The notes below the pieces were generated by a model, which was given only the letters and a program-made list of their open reading frames with translations, was not told where the DNA came from and ran no database searches. A stretch of DNA of 64,000 nucleotides. Source: Yoonia sp. Its GTDB lineage: Bacteria; Pseudomonadota; Alphaproteobacteria; Rhodobacterales; Rhodobacteraceae. This document shows, piece by piece, positions 36,471-46,002 of this stretch (position 1 is its first letter; each line of letters begins with the position of its first letter). The stretch is taken from contig JAGSGF010000006.1 of assembly GCA_023955335.1 (NCBI GenBank), positions 1 through 64,000 on the forward strand. The letters are read 5' to 3'. Both the position numbers and the translations under genes were made by a program.

Positions 36471-37682
36471 ATGGATAGTGATCTCATCATCGTGGGCGGT
36501 GGCCTGAACGGCCCTGCTTTGGCCCTTGCGGCTGCGGGCGCCGGATTTTCTGTGACCATCATTGATGCGTTGCCTTCGGCTGTCCGGTCGATGCCCGATT
36601 TCGACGGGCGGTCATACGCGCTTGCGCTGACCTCTCAGCGGTTGTTGCAAGGGATCGGCGTGTGGCGTGCTGTCGCAGACCATGCGCAACCGATGTTGGA
36701 GATTAAGGTCACCGATGGCCGCGCTGGTGAAGGCGCAGCCCCTTGGATGATGCATTTCGATCATGCCGAAATCGAAGAAGGCCCAATGGGTTTCTTGGTA
36801 GAAGATCGCCATTTGCGGGCCGCATTTCTGACCGCGATGGATGAATCAGATTTAATCACACAAATCGATGCCGCCCGCGTTGTTGCACAAGATATCATGC
36901 CAGACGGCGCGACTGTGACATTAGACAACGGCGAAACCGTTTCCGGTCGTCTCTTGGTCGGGTCGGATGGACGCGGCAGTGGCACCGCCAAGCGCGCTGG
37001 GATCAAGAGGATCGGCTGGGGTTATGACCAGACGGCGGTCGTCTGTGCGGTCGCCCATGACAAACCCCACGGCGGGATCGCGCATCAGTTTTTCATGCCG
37101 AACGGGCCGCTGGCAATTTTGCCGCTGACAGGCAATCGGTCGTCGATTGTTTGGTCGGAAAGCACGGATCGGGCCGCGCAGCTGATGAAACTGGATGATG
37201 ATCAATTCCTGGAGGCATTGCGCCCTGCCTTTGGCAGTTTCCTTGGGCAGTTATCACTGACGGGTGCGCGGTTTACATACCCGCTTGGGCTGACGCTCGC
37301 GCAAAGCTTTGTTGCTGATCGCGTCGCCCTGATCGGGGACGCGGCACATGGTGTGCACCCGATTGCGGGGCAAGGTTTGAACGCGGGCTTGCGCGATGTG
37401 GCCGCCTTGGCGCAGGTCTTGTCAGAGGCCCGCGCGCGCGGTGAAGACATCGGTGGCGCGCAACCACTAGCCCGCTATCAGGAATGGCGCAGATTTGACA
37501 CGACAACGCTGGCGCTTGCCACGGACACGTTCAACCGCCTATTTTCAAACGATAACCCACTGCTGCGTGCGGCGCGGGACATGGGGATGGCGGCCATAAA
37601 TGCGGCCCCATCATTGCGGCGCGGATTTATCCGCGAGGCGGCCGGACTGACGGGCGATTTGCCGAAATTGATGCAGGGCTGA
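36471..37682 (+). CDS. UbiH/UbiF/VisC family FAD-dependent hydroxylase
   Basis: 403 residues from MDSDLIIVGGGLNGPALALAAAGAG (FAD Rossmann motif). The second FAD signature is VADRVALIGDAAHGVHPIAGQGLNAGLRDVAAL near 275-310, and the family's FDGRSYALALTSQRLLQGIGVW lies near 42-65. In alphaproteobacteria these enzymes hydroxylate the ubiquinone ring; which position cannot be read from sequence. It is divergently transcribed from the amidase. There is no strong ribosome binding site at this ATG; a start 12 codons upstream (MDNPTS) is possible. Confidence 0.9.
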   Translation: MDSDLIIVGGGLNGPALALAAAGAGFSVTIIDALPSAVRSMPDFDGRSYALALTSQRLLQGIGVWRAVADHAQPMLEIKVTDGRAGEGAAPWMMHFDHAEIEEGPMGFLVEDRHLRAAFLTAMDESDLITQIDAARVVAQDIMPDGATVTLDNGETVSGRLLVGSDGRGSGTAKRAGIKRIGWGYDQTAVVCAVAHDKPHGGIAHQFFMPNGPLAILPLTGNRSSIVWSESTDRAAQLMKLDDDQFLEALRPAFGSFLGQLSLTGARFTYPLGLTLAQSFVADRVALIGDAAHGVHPIAGQGLNAGLRDVAALAQVLSEARARGEDIGGAQPLARYQEWRRFDTTTLALATDTFNRLFSNDNPLLRAARDMGMAAINAAPSLRRGFIREAAGLTGDLPKLMQG

Positions 37683-37862
37683 CTAGTCGAGGCTGCGCGC
37701 TTCATCAAACAACATCACCGGAATGCCGTTACGGATCGGAAACGCGAGGTTCGCATTCTTCGAAATAAGTTCTTGAGCCTCAGCATCATAAACCAACGTG
37801 CCGCGTGTCTGCGGACAGATCAACGCCTCAAGCATTTTAGGGTCAAATCGTGCTTCGGTCAT
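37683..37862 (-). CDS. Trm112 family protein (YcaR-like)
   Basis: 59 residues, [25 protein letters not shown] continuing to [19 protein letters not shown]. This matches the small Trm112/UPF0434 family: LICP near residue 14 and the (A/F)P(I/V)R(N/D)GIP(V/I)ML ending. The second Cys pair of zinc-binding members is absent. Its ATG overlaps the TGA of the LON-domain gene (ATGA), so it is translationally coupled to it. Members bind and stabilise methyltransferases in other organisms; the partner here is unknown. Confidence 0.9.
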   Translation of the reverse strand: MTEARFDPKMLEALICPQTRGTLVYDAEAQELISKNANLAFPIRNGIPVMLFDEARSLD

Positions 37863-38500
37863 TGCATCATTTCCTCTGCTGATCCGCCACGTAGCGAAAA
37901 CTCTATTAGCGTTGTGAGCGTTTCGCGACGCGTGGTCAATGACGGGGCCTCAAGCAGGGCTTGTTTGTCTTCCGGCTCAAACGGGCAAAGCATCGATAGC
38001 GAATTTATAAGCAATTCATCCTCGGCCTCAAGCAGGCTTTCCCAGTCGGTTTGCAGCCCTTGGTCATCAAAGAATCTTCCAAGCGCTTCCATGAATTTCG
38101 GTCGGTCAAACGTGGCGTCTGTTTCAACGCCACCAAGGTCGCGGTCGAACCCTTGCCAGTTCACGCGGGCGCGTCTGTAAGGGACAAATCCCTCAACTTC
38201 TTTTATCAGCCGGAACCGCGATGCACCTGCGAGGGTGATCATATATCGCCCGTCTTCGGTCTCGGAAAACGCAGTGACCCGTCCCGCACAACCAATGCTG
38301 TGCAGTTTGCCTGCGCCATCTGGCCCATCATAGGTTTGCACCATCCCAATCAACCGATGCTCGGTTTTCAGCGCGTCATCCAGCATTTGCAGATAGCGCG
38401 GTTCAAACAGGTTTAACGGCAGCCGAGCACGTGGCAAAATCAGCGCGCCCGACAGCGGGAACACAGGGATCGTATCAGGAAGATCAATTGTTTTGGTCAT
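37859..38500 (-). CDS. LON N-terminal (substrate-binding) domain protein
   Basis: 213 residues made only of the LON-SB/PUA-like domain: [36 protein letters not shown] (about 9-44), [27 protein letters not shown] near 70-97 and a helical C-terminal half with [19 protein letters not shown] near 172-190. No ATPase or protease domain follows, as usual for this stand-alone family. The function is not established. The order cnoX, LON-domain gene, Trm112 gene on the minus strand is one I associate with this family of bacteria. Confidence 0.9.
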   Translation of the reverse strand: MTKTIDLPDTIPVFPLSGALILPRARLPLNLFEPRYLQMLDDALKTEHRLIGMVQTYDGPDGAGKLHSIGCAGRVTAFSETEDGRYMITLAGASRFRLIKEVEGFVPYRRARVNWQGFDRDLGGVETDATFDRPKFMEALGRFFDDQGLQTDWESLLEAEDELLINSLSMLCPFEPEDKQALLEAPSLTTRRETLTTLIEFSLRGGSAEEMMQ

Positions 38501-38527
38501 ACCACGTTACTTAGGCTGATTATCTGA

Positions 38528-39436
38528 TCAGGCAAATATCATTGACGAAAGTTTGCGTCGCCCGTTCAAAACAACCGGATCTGTTGGTGCCAATGCGTCA
38601 AAGATGGTGAACAGCTCGGTACGTGCGGCACCGTCATTCCATTCACGATCACGCCGGAAGCTTTCGAGCAGTTGGTCAACCGCTCCTGCCGCGTCATCAT
38701 TCGCCATCAGCGCATTTGCCAGTTCAATCCGTGCTTGGTGGTTGTCCGGGTCTGCGTCGACCGCGGCGCGCAGGTCGTCAACCGGCCCTGCATTCGCAGC
38801 CTTTCGTGCAAGGGTCAGTTGCGCATGGGCTGCATCAATCGCAGCATCGGCGGAGATTTCGGCAGGTGCGCCGTTCAGGACCGCCTCGGCCTGATCCAAA
38901 TCACCAAGCGCGATGTGCGCCCGCACAAGACCGCCGTAGGCCACGGCATGCAGGCCATCTTCAGACAGGATCGCTGCAAATGTTTCGGCGGCATCAGCAT
39001 AATCGCCGTCGGTCATCATACCTTCGGCAGCTTCAATCGCGTCATCGAGCCCGTTGTCAGGCTCTGGCCCCAAAGCCACGATTTTATCGACAAAGGCGTT
39101 AATCTCGGATGGCGGAATAGCACCTTGGAAACCGTCGACGGGTTGTCCGTTAAAGAACGCATAAACCATAGGGAGGGACTGCACCTGCAGTTGGGCTGCG
39201 ACCGCTGGGTTTGCATCTACGTCGATCTTCACCAATTTCACGCGGCCTTCGGCGCGGGTGACTGCGGCCTCAATAGCTGGTCCAAGCGTTTTACAAGGTC
39301 CGCACCATGGCGCCCAAAAATCAACGATCACCGGGACCGTTTTCGAGGTTTCAACCACGTCTTGCATGAATGACGCGTCGGTGCCGTCCACAATGTGTGT
39401 GGGTGTCGCTTTCGGGGTATCGCCCAAACCTAGCAT
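38528..39436 (-). CDS. cnoX: thioredoxin-fold co-chaperone CnoX (YbbN)
   Basis: 302 residues. The N-terminal thioredoxin domain (about 15-120) has an intact active site WCGPC at 44-48 and the cis-Pro in VQSLPMVYAF. TPR-like helices follow (about 130-300: ADAAETFAAILSEDGLHAVAYGGLVRAHIALGDLDQAEAVL). CnoX proteins protect substrates from over-oxidation and hand them to GroEL/DnaK. E. coli CnoX has lost the thiol pair, whereas this one keeps both Cys, so redox activity is likely. It lies 27 bases upstream of the LON-domain gene. Confidence 0.92.
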   Translation of the reverse strand: MLGLGDTPKATPTHIVDGTDASFMQDVVETSKTVPVIVDFWAPWCGPCKTLGPAIEAAVTRAEGRVKLVKIDVDANPAVAAQLQVQSLPMVYAFFNGQPVDGFQGAIPPSEINAFVDKIVALGPEPDNGLDDAIEAAEGMMTDGDYADAAETFAAILSEDGLHAVAYGGLVRAHIALGDLDQAEAVLNGAPAEISADAAIDAAHAQLTLARKAANAGPVDDLRAAVDADPDNHQARIELANALMANDDAAGAVDQLLESFRRDREWNDGAARTELFTIFDALAPTDPVVLNGRRKLSSMIFA

Positions 39437-39522
39437 GGTAGTCTCCTCAATCCGGTGTGCGCTCCTTATATGGGGGCTTTGATGGACTTTACCACGGTGA
39501 ATTGCGCGGCTAGCGTAGGTTT

Positions 39523-40158
39523 ATGGCGCATTCGGTTCTGACATATGGCGACAGTAACACCCACGGGACACCCCCGATGGGATCATTGGATCATCATCCG
39601 CGCCTTATGCGTCGCTGGCCTGTGGTCATGGCGGATGCGGCAGGTGTCGATCTGATCGAAGAAGGATTGGGCGGAAGGTTAGCTGCTGGGCACGGCGACC
39701 CCAACATGGGTCCGCATATGGATGGCCAGTTGGGGCTGCGTATTGCGCTCGCAAGCCATGGACCGATTGACATGCTGACGATCATGTTGGGCACCAATGA
39801 TTTGCAAGCCCATCACGGCAAAACTGCCCCGCAGATTGCAGCCCATGTGGATGCGCTTGTTAAAATCGCACAGACGGATGACTTGCAAGATCGGCATGGC
39901 AGTTTTGAGATTTTGTTAATCTGCCCACCACCAGTCATTGCTGTTGGTGTGTTCGCCGCTGATTTTGCCGATACCGTGGCGGCGTCACGCGCGATGCCCG
40001 CATTATATGCCCGCGTTGCGACCCGTCGCGGTGTGCATTTCATGGACGCGAGCACGCATATCGCAAGTAGCGATATCGACGGCATTCATTTTGATAATGC
40101 AGCCCACGCGGTGCTGGGCCAAGCCGTGGCGGATCAGATCAAAGGTATTCTGATCTGA
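39523..40158 (+). CDS. SGNH/GDSL-family hydrolase
   Basis: 211 residues, no signal peptide. The SGNH blocks are visible: block I YGDSNTHGT (Ser near 11), block II Gly in LGGRLAAG, block III GTNDLQAHHG (Asn near 90) and block V DGIHFDNAAH (Asp and His near 186-189). It resembles arylesterase/acetylhydrolase members of the family. The substrate is unknown. It is divergently transcribed from cnoX. Confidence 0.9.
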   Translation: MAHSVLTYGDSNTHGTPPMGSLDHHPRLMRRWPVVMADAAGVDLIEEGLGGRLAAGHGDPNMGPHMDGQLGLRIALASHGPIDMLTIMLGTNDLQAHHGKTAPQIAAHVDALVKIAQTDDLQDRHGSFEILLICPPPVIAVGVFAADFADTVAASRAMPALYARVATRRGVHFMDASTHIASSDIDGIHFDNAAHAVLGQAVADQIKGILI

Positions 40159-40168
40159 TCCGGTTCCT

Positions 40169-40696
40169 TTAGCCACCGCAGCGCTTTGCAGCGTCTTCTT
40201 CTGCGGCAGTAAAGCCAAGAAGGCTAAACTTATCAGCCGTTTGCGTGCCCCGACCGGACCGTGCGGTTAATGTTGTATCAGCACCACGCTTCATGGCGGC
40301 CACGATTTTCGCGTCGTCTTCCGAGCTGGCGGGCCAAGCCCATTCGCCTTCGGTAAACAGCTCGAACGTGGTCCCAGCGATTTCCATGTCCGCAGTCGAA
40401 CCAGACGCAAACGGGTAACCGCCTGTGAACGCCACTTGCCCCTGCACAGATGCAGCCGGACGGTAGAACACCATCAACAGGACCTCACTACGCCGGACAG
40501 CGACAGTTTGCCCGTCTTTGGTGTTCACAGTTTCCTTGGGCGCCGAAACAGCCCAGCATTCTTTTGGGTCATCTTCGGTGAAAACGGACCAATCGGTGTT
40601 GGCCGCCACACGGTTATTGCTTTCTTGAGCGGCGGACATGGTACCAATGGCACACGCCGCTACCACACAAAATGCGCGCGAAATTTTGAAAATCAT
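40169..40696 (-). CDS. invasion-associated locus B (IalB)-like exported protein
   Basis: 175 residues from MIFKISRAF, with GGAGG about 10 bases upstream. The signal peptide is FCVVAACAIGTMSAAQ. The mature protein has DWSVFTEDDPKECWAVSAP, VLLMVFYRPAASVQGQVAFTGGYPF and a final Cys, matching the IalB family of periplasmic proteins. Despite the name, in free-living alphaproteobacteria the role is not invasion and remains unclear. Confidence 0.82.
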   Translation of the reverse strand: MIFKISRAFCVVAACAIGTMSAAQESNNRVAANTDWSVFTEDDPKECWAVSAPKETVNTKDGQTVAVRRSEVLLMVFYRPAASVQGQVAFTGGYPFASGSTADMEIAGTTFELFTEGEWAWPASSEDDAKIVAAMKRGADTTLTARSGRGTQTADKFSLLGFTAAEEDAAKRCGG

Positions 40697-40885
40697 ACCT
40701 AACAGCCTCCAAGCTGTGCTTGCCTCTGGACGCCCCACAATGCCTTGGTGCATCTTATGGCACCTTTTCGACTAGCGGGATCTGTTTCAACTCGATAGCG
40801 ATCATGTTAGCAAAAAACCGCTTGGTTGGGAAAGCCCCGATTTTCGCATAACGCAAGACATTGCCCAGCACGTAAGGACACAGCG

Positions 40886-41875
40886 ATGACAAATCCAGTT
40901 GATATGGTCGAAATTTGGCGCGGCGACATACTTGAAAGCCTCCACCGTGGACATGCGGTTGTCTGTGGCCAAAACGGCGATGTGATCCACGCATGGGGCG
41001 ACCCGGATGCGATAATCTTTCCACGCTCGTCGTGCAAAATGATCCAAGCACTGCCGCTGCTCGAAAGTGGTGCCGGCGCGCATTTAACGACAGAGCAGTT
41101 GGCGTTGTCATGCGCATCCCATCAGGGGGCTGCAATTCATACCGACCGCGTTGGTACTTGGCTGAATGATCTGGGGCTTTCGGACAGCGATTTTCGCTGC
41201 GGCTCTCAATGGCCTGCAGATCATGACGCCAAAAACCGTTTGATCCGCGCCTATGAAGAGCCGTGTCAGATTCATAACAACTGTTCGGGCAAACACGCTG
41301 GATTTTTGACGCTGAACAAACATTTGGGAGGTGGTCCTGACTATGAAAAGGTCGATCATCCCGTACAAATAGCAGGCAAAGCCGCGTTTGAGGAAACAAC
41401 AGGCGAGACAAGCCCAGGCTACGGCATAGACGGCTGTTCGGCCCCGAACCATGCGTGCACTGTCACAGGTTTGGCGCGGTCGATGGCCGCATTTGCTCGC
41501 GCCGATACCGGCGGTGATTTGCGCCAGCAGTCGATGGTTAAACTGCGTGATGCGATGATGACCTATCCAGAGCTGGTTGCCGGAGAGACCCGTGCCTGCA
41601 CCGATCTGATGCGTGCTATGGGTGGCAAGGTTGCTCTCAAAACCGGAGCCGAGGGTGTGTTTGTTGCAATTATTCCAAGCTTGAAGATGGGCGTTGCGCT
41701 TAAGACCGTGGATGGAACAACACGCGCGTCCGAGGCTGCAATTGCGGCGATTTTGGTCAAACTGGGCGTGCTTGATGCGGCTCACCCCGCGACAATCGCC
41801 CGCATGACCCCACAATTGAAAAACTGGCGCGGCATTGTGACGGGCTTCACCCGCCCTGCTGCTGCACTAACTTAA
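40886..41875 (+). CDS. asparaginase of the L-asparaginase II (rhizobial) family
   Basis: 329 residues from MTNPVDMVEIWRGDILESLHRG, preceded by AAGGACACAGCG; the frame extends 20 codons upstream without a site. Family motifs are FPRSSCKMIQALPL near 50, LSCASHQGAAIHTDRVG near 74, IHNNCSGKHAGFL near 130, GIDGCSAPNHA near 184 and KTGAEGVFVA near 253. This type is unrelated to E. coli AnsA/AnsB and hydrolyses asparagine to aspartate and ammonia. Confidence 0.9.
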   Translation: MTNPVDMVEIWRGDILESLHRGHAVVCGQNGDVIHAWGDPDAIIFPRSSCKMIQALPLLESGAGAHLTTEQLALSCASHQGAAIHTDRVGTWLNDLGLSDSDFRCGSQWPADHDAKNRLIRAYEEPCQIHNNCSGKHAGFLTLNKHLGGGPDYEKVDHPVQIAGKAAFEETTGETSPGYGIDGCSAPNHACTVTGLARSMAAFARADTGGDLRQQSMVKLRDAMMTYPELVAGETRACTDLMRAMGGKVALKTGAEGVFVAIIPSLKMGVALKTVDGTTRASEAAIAAILVKLGVLDAAHPATIARMTPQLKNWRGIVTGFTRPAAALT

Positions 41876-41887
41876 AGGACTTTTGCA

Positions 41888-42676
41888 ATGACATTTACGT
41901 TGGCCACATGGAACATCAACTCGGTGCGCTTGCGCGAGGATTTGGTTGCAACATTGATGCGCGAAGAAGCCCCGGACGTGCTGTGTTTGCAAGAATGCAA
42001 AAGCCCCGTTGATAAAATCCCGTTGGCGCAATTTCAGTCGCTCGGTTACGCCCACATGGTTGCGCGCGGCCAAAAGGGATACAACGGTGTCGCGATCCTG
42101 TCCAAGCTACCGATTGAGGAAGCCGGCGCAGAGGATCATGCATCGTTGAATCATGCCCGCCATATCGCTGGCAGGCTGGCCAACGGTGTGACCATCCACA
42201 ACTTTTATGTGCCCGCAGGTGGCGACGTTGCTGACCGCGAGGTGAATGAAAAGTTTGGCCAAAAGATGGATTACCTCGCCGAGATGCGGGATGCGTTTAT
42301 CGCCGACAGGCCGCAGAAATCCATTCTTGTCGGTGACCTTAATATCGCGCCGCTTGAGGATGACGTTTGGGATCACAAGAAGCTGCTTAAGGTTGTCAGC
42401 CACACGCCTGTGGAAGTTGCTGCATTGGCAGAGGTGCAAGCCGCTGGCGACTGGATCGATGTCACCCGTGCGGATATCCCCGATGGGAAACTGTACAGTT
42501 GGTGGTCCTACCGCGCCAAAGATTGGGACCAAGCCAACAAAGGCCGTCGCCTGGATCATGTTTGGGCGACCTCGGATATTGCCGCATCGGCGCATTCCAG
42601 CCGTGTGGTTCGCCATGTCCGCGGCTGGGAAAAGCCAAGCGATCATGCGCCGGTGTTTGCAATGTTTGACCTGTAG
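41888..42676 (+). CDS. xthA: exodeoxyribonuclease III
   Basis: 262 residues of the exonuclease/endonuclease/phosphatase fold: TLATWNINSVRLR at the start, LCLQECK (metal Glu near 38), YNGVAILSK, VGDLNIAP near 155, RLDHVWAT near 224 and the catalytic GDHAP-type motif PSDHAPVFAMF at the end. It acts on abasic sites and 3' ends in base-excision repair. It starts 12 bases after the asparaginase gene. Confidence 0.92.
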   Translation: MTFTLATWNINSVRLREDLVATLMREEAPDVLCLQECKSPVDKIPLAQFQSLGYAHMVARGQKGYNGVAILSKLPIEEAGAEDHASLNHARHIAGRLANGVTIHNFYVPAGGDVADREVNEKFGQKMDYLAEMRDAFIADRPQKSILVGDLNIAPLEDDVWDHKKLLKVVSHTPVEVAALAEVQAAGDWIDVTRADIPDGKLYSWWSYRAKDWDQANKGRRLDHVWATSDIAASAHSSRVVRHVRGWEKPSDHAPVFAMFDL

Positions 42677-42694
42677 ACGCCCGATGTTGGCGTT
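42676..42694 (+). terminator. weak hairpin after xthA
   Basis: GACGCC and GGCGTT pair (one G-T) around a 7-base loop, followed by TTCTTG. It overlaps the xthA stop region and could end the xthA message before rlmN. The stem is short, so this is tentative. Confidence 0.3.
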
Positions 42695-42755
42695 TCTTGT
42701 GTAACGCGAGCTGATTGCCTATATGGGCACCTTAGTCCCTTGAAAGGTGTCTGAT

Positions 42756-43931
42756 ATGACCTCCGCTGTCCCGATTACCCCAGATATGTTGACCATTCCC
42801 CGCAAGGTGGAAGCTGGACTCCCGAATCTGGTGGGCATGTCCCGCGAGGGTATGCGCGAGGCCCTGATCGCTGTTGGCACGCCGGAAAAGCAGGCCAAGA
42901 TGCGTGTCGGCCAGATTTGGCAGTGGATTTACCATTGGGGCATTCGCGAATTTGATCTGATGACGAACCTGTCCAAGGATTTCCGCGCCATGCTGGCCGA
43001 ACAGTTTGTTGTGGCGGTCCCTGAGGTTGTGACCCGCCAAGAATCGGCAGACGGCACGCGCAAATGGCTTGTGCGCATTGCTGGCGGCCATGAAGTCGAA
43101 GTGGTCTATATCCCCGAGACGAACCGCGGCACGTTGTGTATTTCCAGCCAAGTGGGTTGCACGTTGACCTGTTCATTTTGTCACACAGGCACCCAAAAAC
43201 TGGTGCGCAATCTGACATCCGCCGAGATTATCGGCCAAGTGTTGGTCGCCCGTGACGAGCTGAACGAATGGCCCGAACAAGGTGCGCGCAATGTCGAGGC
43301 GCGTTTGTTATCAAACATCGTTCTGATGGGCATGGGCGAGCCGCTTTATAATTTTGAGAACGTCCGCGATGCGATGAAAATTGCGATGGACCCGGATGGT
43401 ATTCAACTGTCGCGCCGCCGTATCACGCTGTCGACCTCTGGCGTTGTCCCTGAAATCGCCCGCACCGCCCAAGAGATTGGCTGCCAGCTGGCGATTTCAT
43501 TCCATGGCACCACCGACGAGATCCGCGATAAGCTCGTTCCGATCAACAAGCGTTGGCCGCTGGCTGACTTGCTCGAAGCGTTGCGCGCCTATCCAAAGGT
43601 GTCAAATTCCGAACGGATCACGTTTGAATATGTCATGCTAGATGGCATCAACGACAGCGACGCAGATGCCCACCGCTTAATGCGTTTGATCGAAGGCATT
43701 CCGGCCAAGATCAACCTGATCCCGTTCAACGAATGGCCCGGTGCGCCGTATAAACGGTCGTCGAATAACCGCATCCGCGCGTTTGCCGATATTGTACATA
43801 ACGCTGGCTATTCATCGCCTGTACGACGCCCACGCGGCGAAGACATCATGGCCGCTTGCGGGCAGCTTAAATCCGAGACCCAGCGTGAACGCAAATCGCG
43901 GGCGCAGATCGCGGCGGAAACTGGCAGCTAA
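42756..43931 (+). CDS. rlmN: dual-specificity rRNA/tRNA adenine C2-methyltransferase RlmN
   Basis: 391 residues; the ATG is chosen over a GTG three codons earlier because GAAAGG sits nine bases before it. The radical-SAM cluster motif is CTLTCSFC (Cys135, 139, 142), with the GEPL motif at [10 protein letters not shown] and the catalytic Cys near the C-terminus ([10 protein letters not shown]). It methylates A2503 of 23S rRNA and A37 of some tRNAs. Length and domain order are normal. Confidence 0.95.
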   Translation: MTSAVPITPDMLTIPRKVEAGLPNLVGMSREGMREALIAVGTPEKQAKMRVGQIWQWIYHWGIREFDLMTNLSKDFRAMLAEQFVVAVPEVVTRQESADGTRKWLVRIAGGHEVEVVYIPETNRGTLCISSQVGCTLTCSFCHTGTQKLVRNLTSAEIIGQVLVARDELNEWPEQGARNVEARLLSNIVLMGMGEPLYNFENVRDAMKIAMDPDGIQLSRRRITLSTSGVVPEIARTAQEIGCQLAISFHGTTDEIRDKLVPINKRWPLADLLEALRAYPKVSNSERITFEYVMLDGINDSDADAHRLMRLIEGIPAKINLIPFNEWPGAPYKRSSNNRIRAFADIVHNAGYSSPVRRPRGEDIMAACGQLKSETQRERKSRAQIAAETGS

Positions 43932-44270
43932 CTGAATTTACGGGTCCAAGCCGTTGGTTTAGATTGGTCACGCAATACGGCCAACTATCCAGAACTGGTC
44001 CCGCCTCAGGTTGGAAAAAGAAGTCTGGATTTGGATGCAATGCCGCCATCACATGGCAGGTGCGACCGATGGTTTTACCAGTTGATGCGTTCCTTCCTCG
44101 CGCGTCAAAACGAGCGGTTTTTCAGAATAGGCGTTTTCGCCTGCCTCAAGGATTTGCCGCCTGACAACGTCGTGAACCGCCGGAATGGTCGGGGTGACGA
44201 TCACATCTACGTCTGACGCTGTCTGCACATCATATTCCTCCGAACGCGCGCGCCGCATCCTTAAAAGACG
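43930..44270 (-). pseudogene. Gfo/Idh/MocA-type oxidoreductase remnant
   Basis: The minus strand encodes SDVDVIVTPTIPAVHDVVRRQILEAGENAYSEKPLVLTREEG (within 44049-44258), the NAD-domain core with the catalytic EKP motif. Then, in another frame, come [36 protein letters not shown] (within 43927-44052), the substrate-domain start. The roughly 80 residues normally between them, the N-terminus and the C-terminus are gone. It faces the LacI-type remnant head to head, a common arrangement for sugar or polyol loci. Confidence 0.8.
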
Positions 44271-44372
44271 CCACGTTTGACCAGATATTTGAAGTTATCG
44301 CAGATTTGCGACCTAAGAACTTGGCTTTCATACGATCAAAATGACCTTGTGGCGCAGAATCAGGGTAGACCT

Positions 44373-44980
44373 ATGGCGCGCTCAAAACCGGTTATCTCGG
44401 CACAGGCGGCAATGCCTGCAGACGGGAAGCCAACGCTGAAGACGATTGCGAAGATGAGCGGACTTGCGGTAACGACGGTGTCGCGCGCCTTAAATGGCGC
44501 GCCTGACATCGGCAAAAAGACCAAGGAATTGGCCCAGAAAATCGCAGCTGAAACTGGTTACGTGCCGAACACAGCAACTGGGCCGAGAGCCACCCGTATT
44601 ATGATTTTGACAATGGCACCTTTGGCCAGTTTGCGATTGACCTGTTGGCAAGCCGTGGCCGCAAATCTGTGGTGGCTGTCGCCCCACCCCTGCGCCAAAG
44701 CTATGGACTGCATCTGGTCAATGGGTTGCGGCCGATGCCAACCAACAAACGCTGCATGTGTCAGAAACCGCGACAAGCGATGACCCGTCCGATGTTGTGA
44801 CCGAACAGGTTACTGCATGCTTGAAGGCCCGCCCAGAAACTGACGCGATTGTCGCTGCTTCAACCACGACCGCTCGGGCATCTGTGGCTGCCCTTGAAAG
44901 CTTGGGCATGACAGTAAGTCGCTAAATTGACGGTGTATCCAAAAAGGCCACGCCATTCTTGCAGCTGTTCCGCGCCAATG
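44373..44980 (+). pseudogene. LacI-family regulator remnant
   Basis: An intact DNA-binding end (KPTLKTIAKMSGLAVTTVSRALNGAPDIGKKTKELAQKIAAETGYVPN) is followed by a deletion. In a second frame comes HPYYDFDNGTFGQFAIDLLASRGRKSVVAVAPP, in a third DDPSDVVTEQVTACLKARPETDAIVAAS to LESLGMTVSR, then a TAA (44923-44925) and IDGVSKKATPFLQLFRA. All pieces are in LacI-family order, so at least one internal deletion, one further frameshift and one nonsense codon have accumulated. The first frame ends at 44783 and could still make an HTH-containing fragment. Confidence 0.85.
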
Positions 44981-45006
44981 CAATTTTTAGAGATCCCTGA
45001 GACGCC

Positions 45007-45852
45007 TTAATGATCCAGCAAGGCCGCGCGTTTTTCGCGGTCACGCCAGCGATCCAAAGCCGCGATCGCCTCTTCAGCGGTTTCAACGAATTTGAACAAT
45101 TCAAGGTCGCCTGCGGCAATTGTACCTGCGTCAGCCAGCGCTTCCCAGTTGATAATCCCGCGCCAAAACTCTTCGCCAAACAACAAGACCGGCACCCGTT
45201 CCATGCGTCCTGTTTGGATCAATGTCAGCGCTTCGAAAGTTTCGTCCAGCGTCCCGAATCCACCTGGGAAAACGATGATCGCCGCCGCGCGCATCAGGAA
45301 ATGCATCTTGCGGATCGCAAAGTAGTGGAAGTTAAAGCACAGCTCTGGCGTCACATACTCGTTGGGTGCTTGTTCATGCGGCAGCACGATATTCAGCCCG
45401 ATGGACCGCCCGCCTGCATCAACCGCGCCACGGTTGCCTGCTTCCATCACACCCGGACCACCGCCAGTTACGATGACGTTTTCGTGCCCGCCGGTTTCCA
45501 TCGACCGCGTGGTCATCAATTCTGCAAACTTGCGGGCCTCGTTATAGTATTTTGACAGGGCAGCCAGCGATTTGGTCCGTGCTGTGTCTTTCTTTGCAGG
45601 CTCTGGAATGCGCGAGCCACCGAACAAGACGATTGTGCTTTGGATGCCTGCCTCGTCCATCACCAATTCTGGCTTGAGAAGTTCGAGTTGCAGGCGCACT
45701 GGCCGCAAGTCATCACGAAGCAAGAAATCATCATCTGCAAAGGCCAACCGGTATTCAGGCGCCCGAGTTTGCGGCGTATCGGGGACTTGCTTGGCCTCCG
45801 TGCGATCTTGTTGGCTGTCGCGGAGCGGATGGTGACCGGGATCAATATTCAT
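45007..45852 (-). CDS. LOG family protein (TIGR00730-type nucleotide hydrolase)
   Basis: 281 residues from MNIDPGHHPLRD. The Rossmann-like lysine-decarboxylase-like fold shows IVLFGGSRIPEP near 71, VTGGGPGVMEAGNRGA near 125 and the signature PGGFGTLDETFEALTLIQTG near 198-217. LOG proteins release free cytokinin-type bases from nucleoside monophosphates or hydrolyse related nucleotides; the bacterial role is often unknown. It is one of the long LOG forms, with an N-terminal extension of about 65 residues. Confidence 0.88.
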   Translation of the reverse strand: MNIDPGHHPLRDSQQDRTEAKQVPDTPQTRAPEYRLAFADDDFLLRDDLRPVRLQLELLKPELVMDEAGIQSTIVLFGGSRIPEPAKKDTARTKSLAALSKYYNEARKFAELMTTRSMETGGHENVIVTGGGPGVMEAGNRGAVDAGGRSIGLNIVLPHEQAPNEYVTPELCFNFHYFAIRKMHFLMRAAAIIVFPGGFGTLDETFEALTLIQTGRMERVPVLLFGEEFWRGIINWEALADAGTIAAGDLELFKFVETAEEAIAALDRWRDREKRAALLDH

Positions 45853-46002
45853 GATGATTACTTTCTGATACGTATTTGCCCGTACACTTGCCGCAATCAA
45901 GGCGGGATGCAAATGCCCGTTGCGTTATCCCTGACCGATTGCACGACTGCCGCCATCACAGTATAGCGGCCCCTAACAATAGACCTTAAAGGAGCCTGCC
46001 CC

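Noticed and set aside
40755-41411. 218-codon minus-strand frame over the asparaginase gene
   Set aside because: Antisense to a well-defined asparaginase; no domain features.
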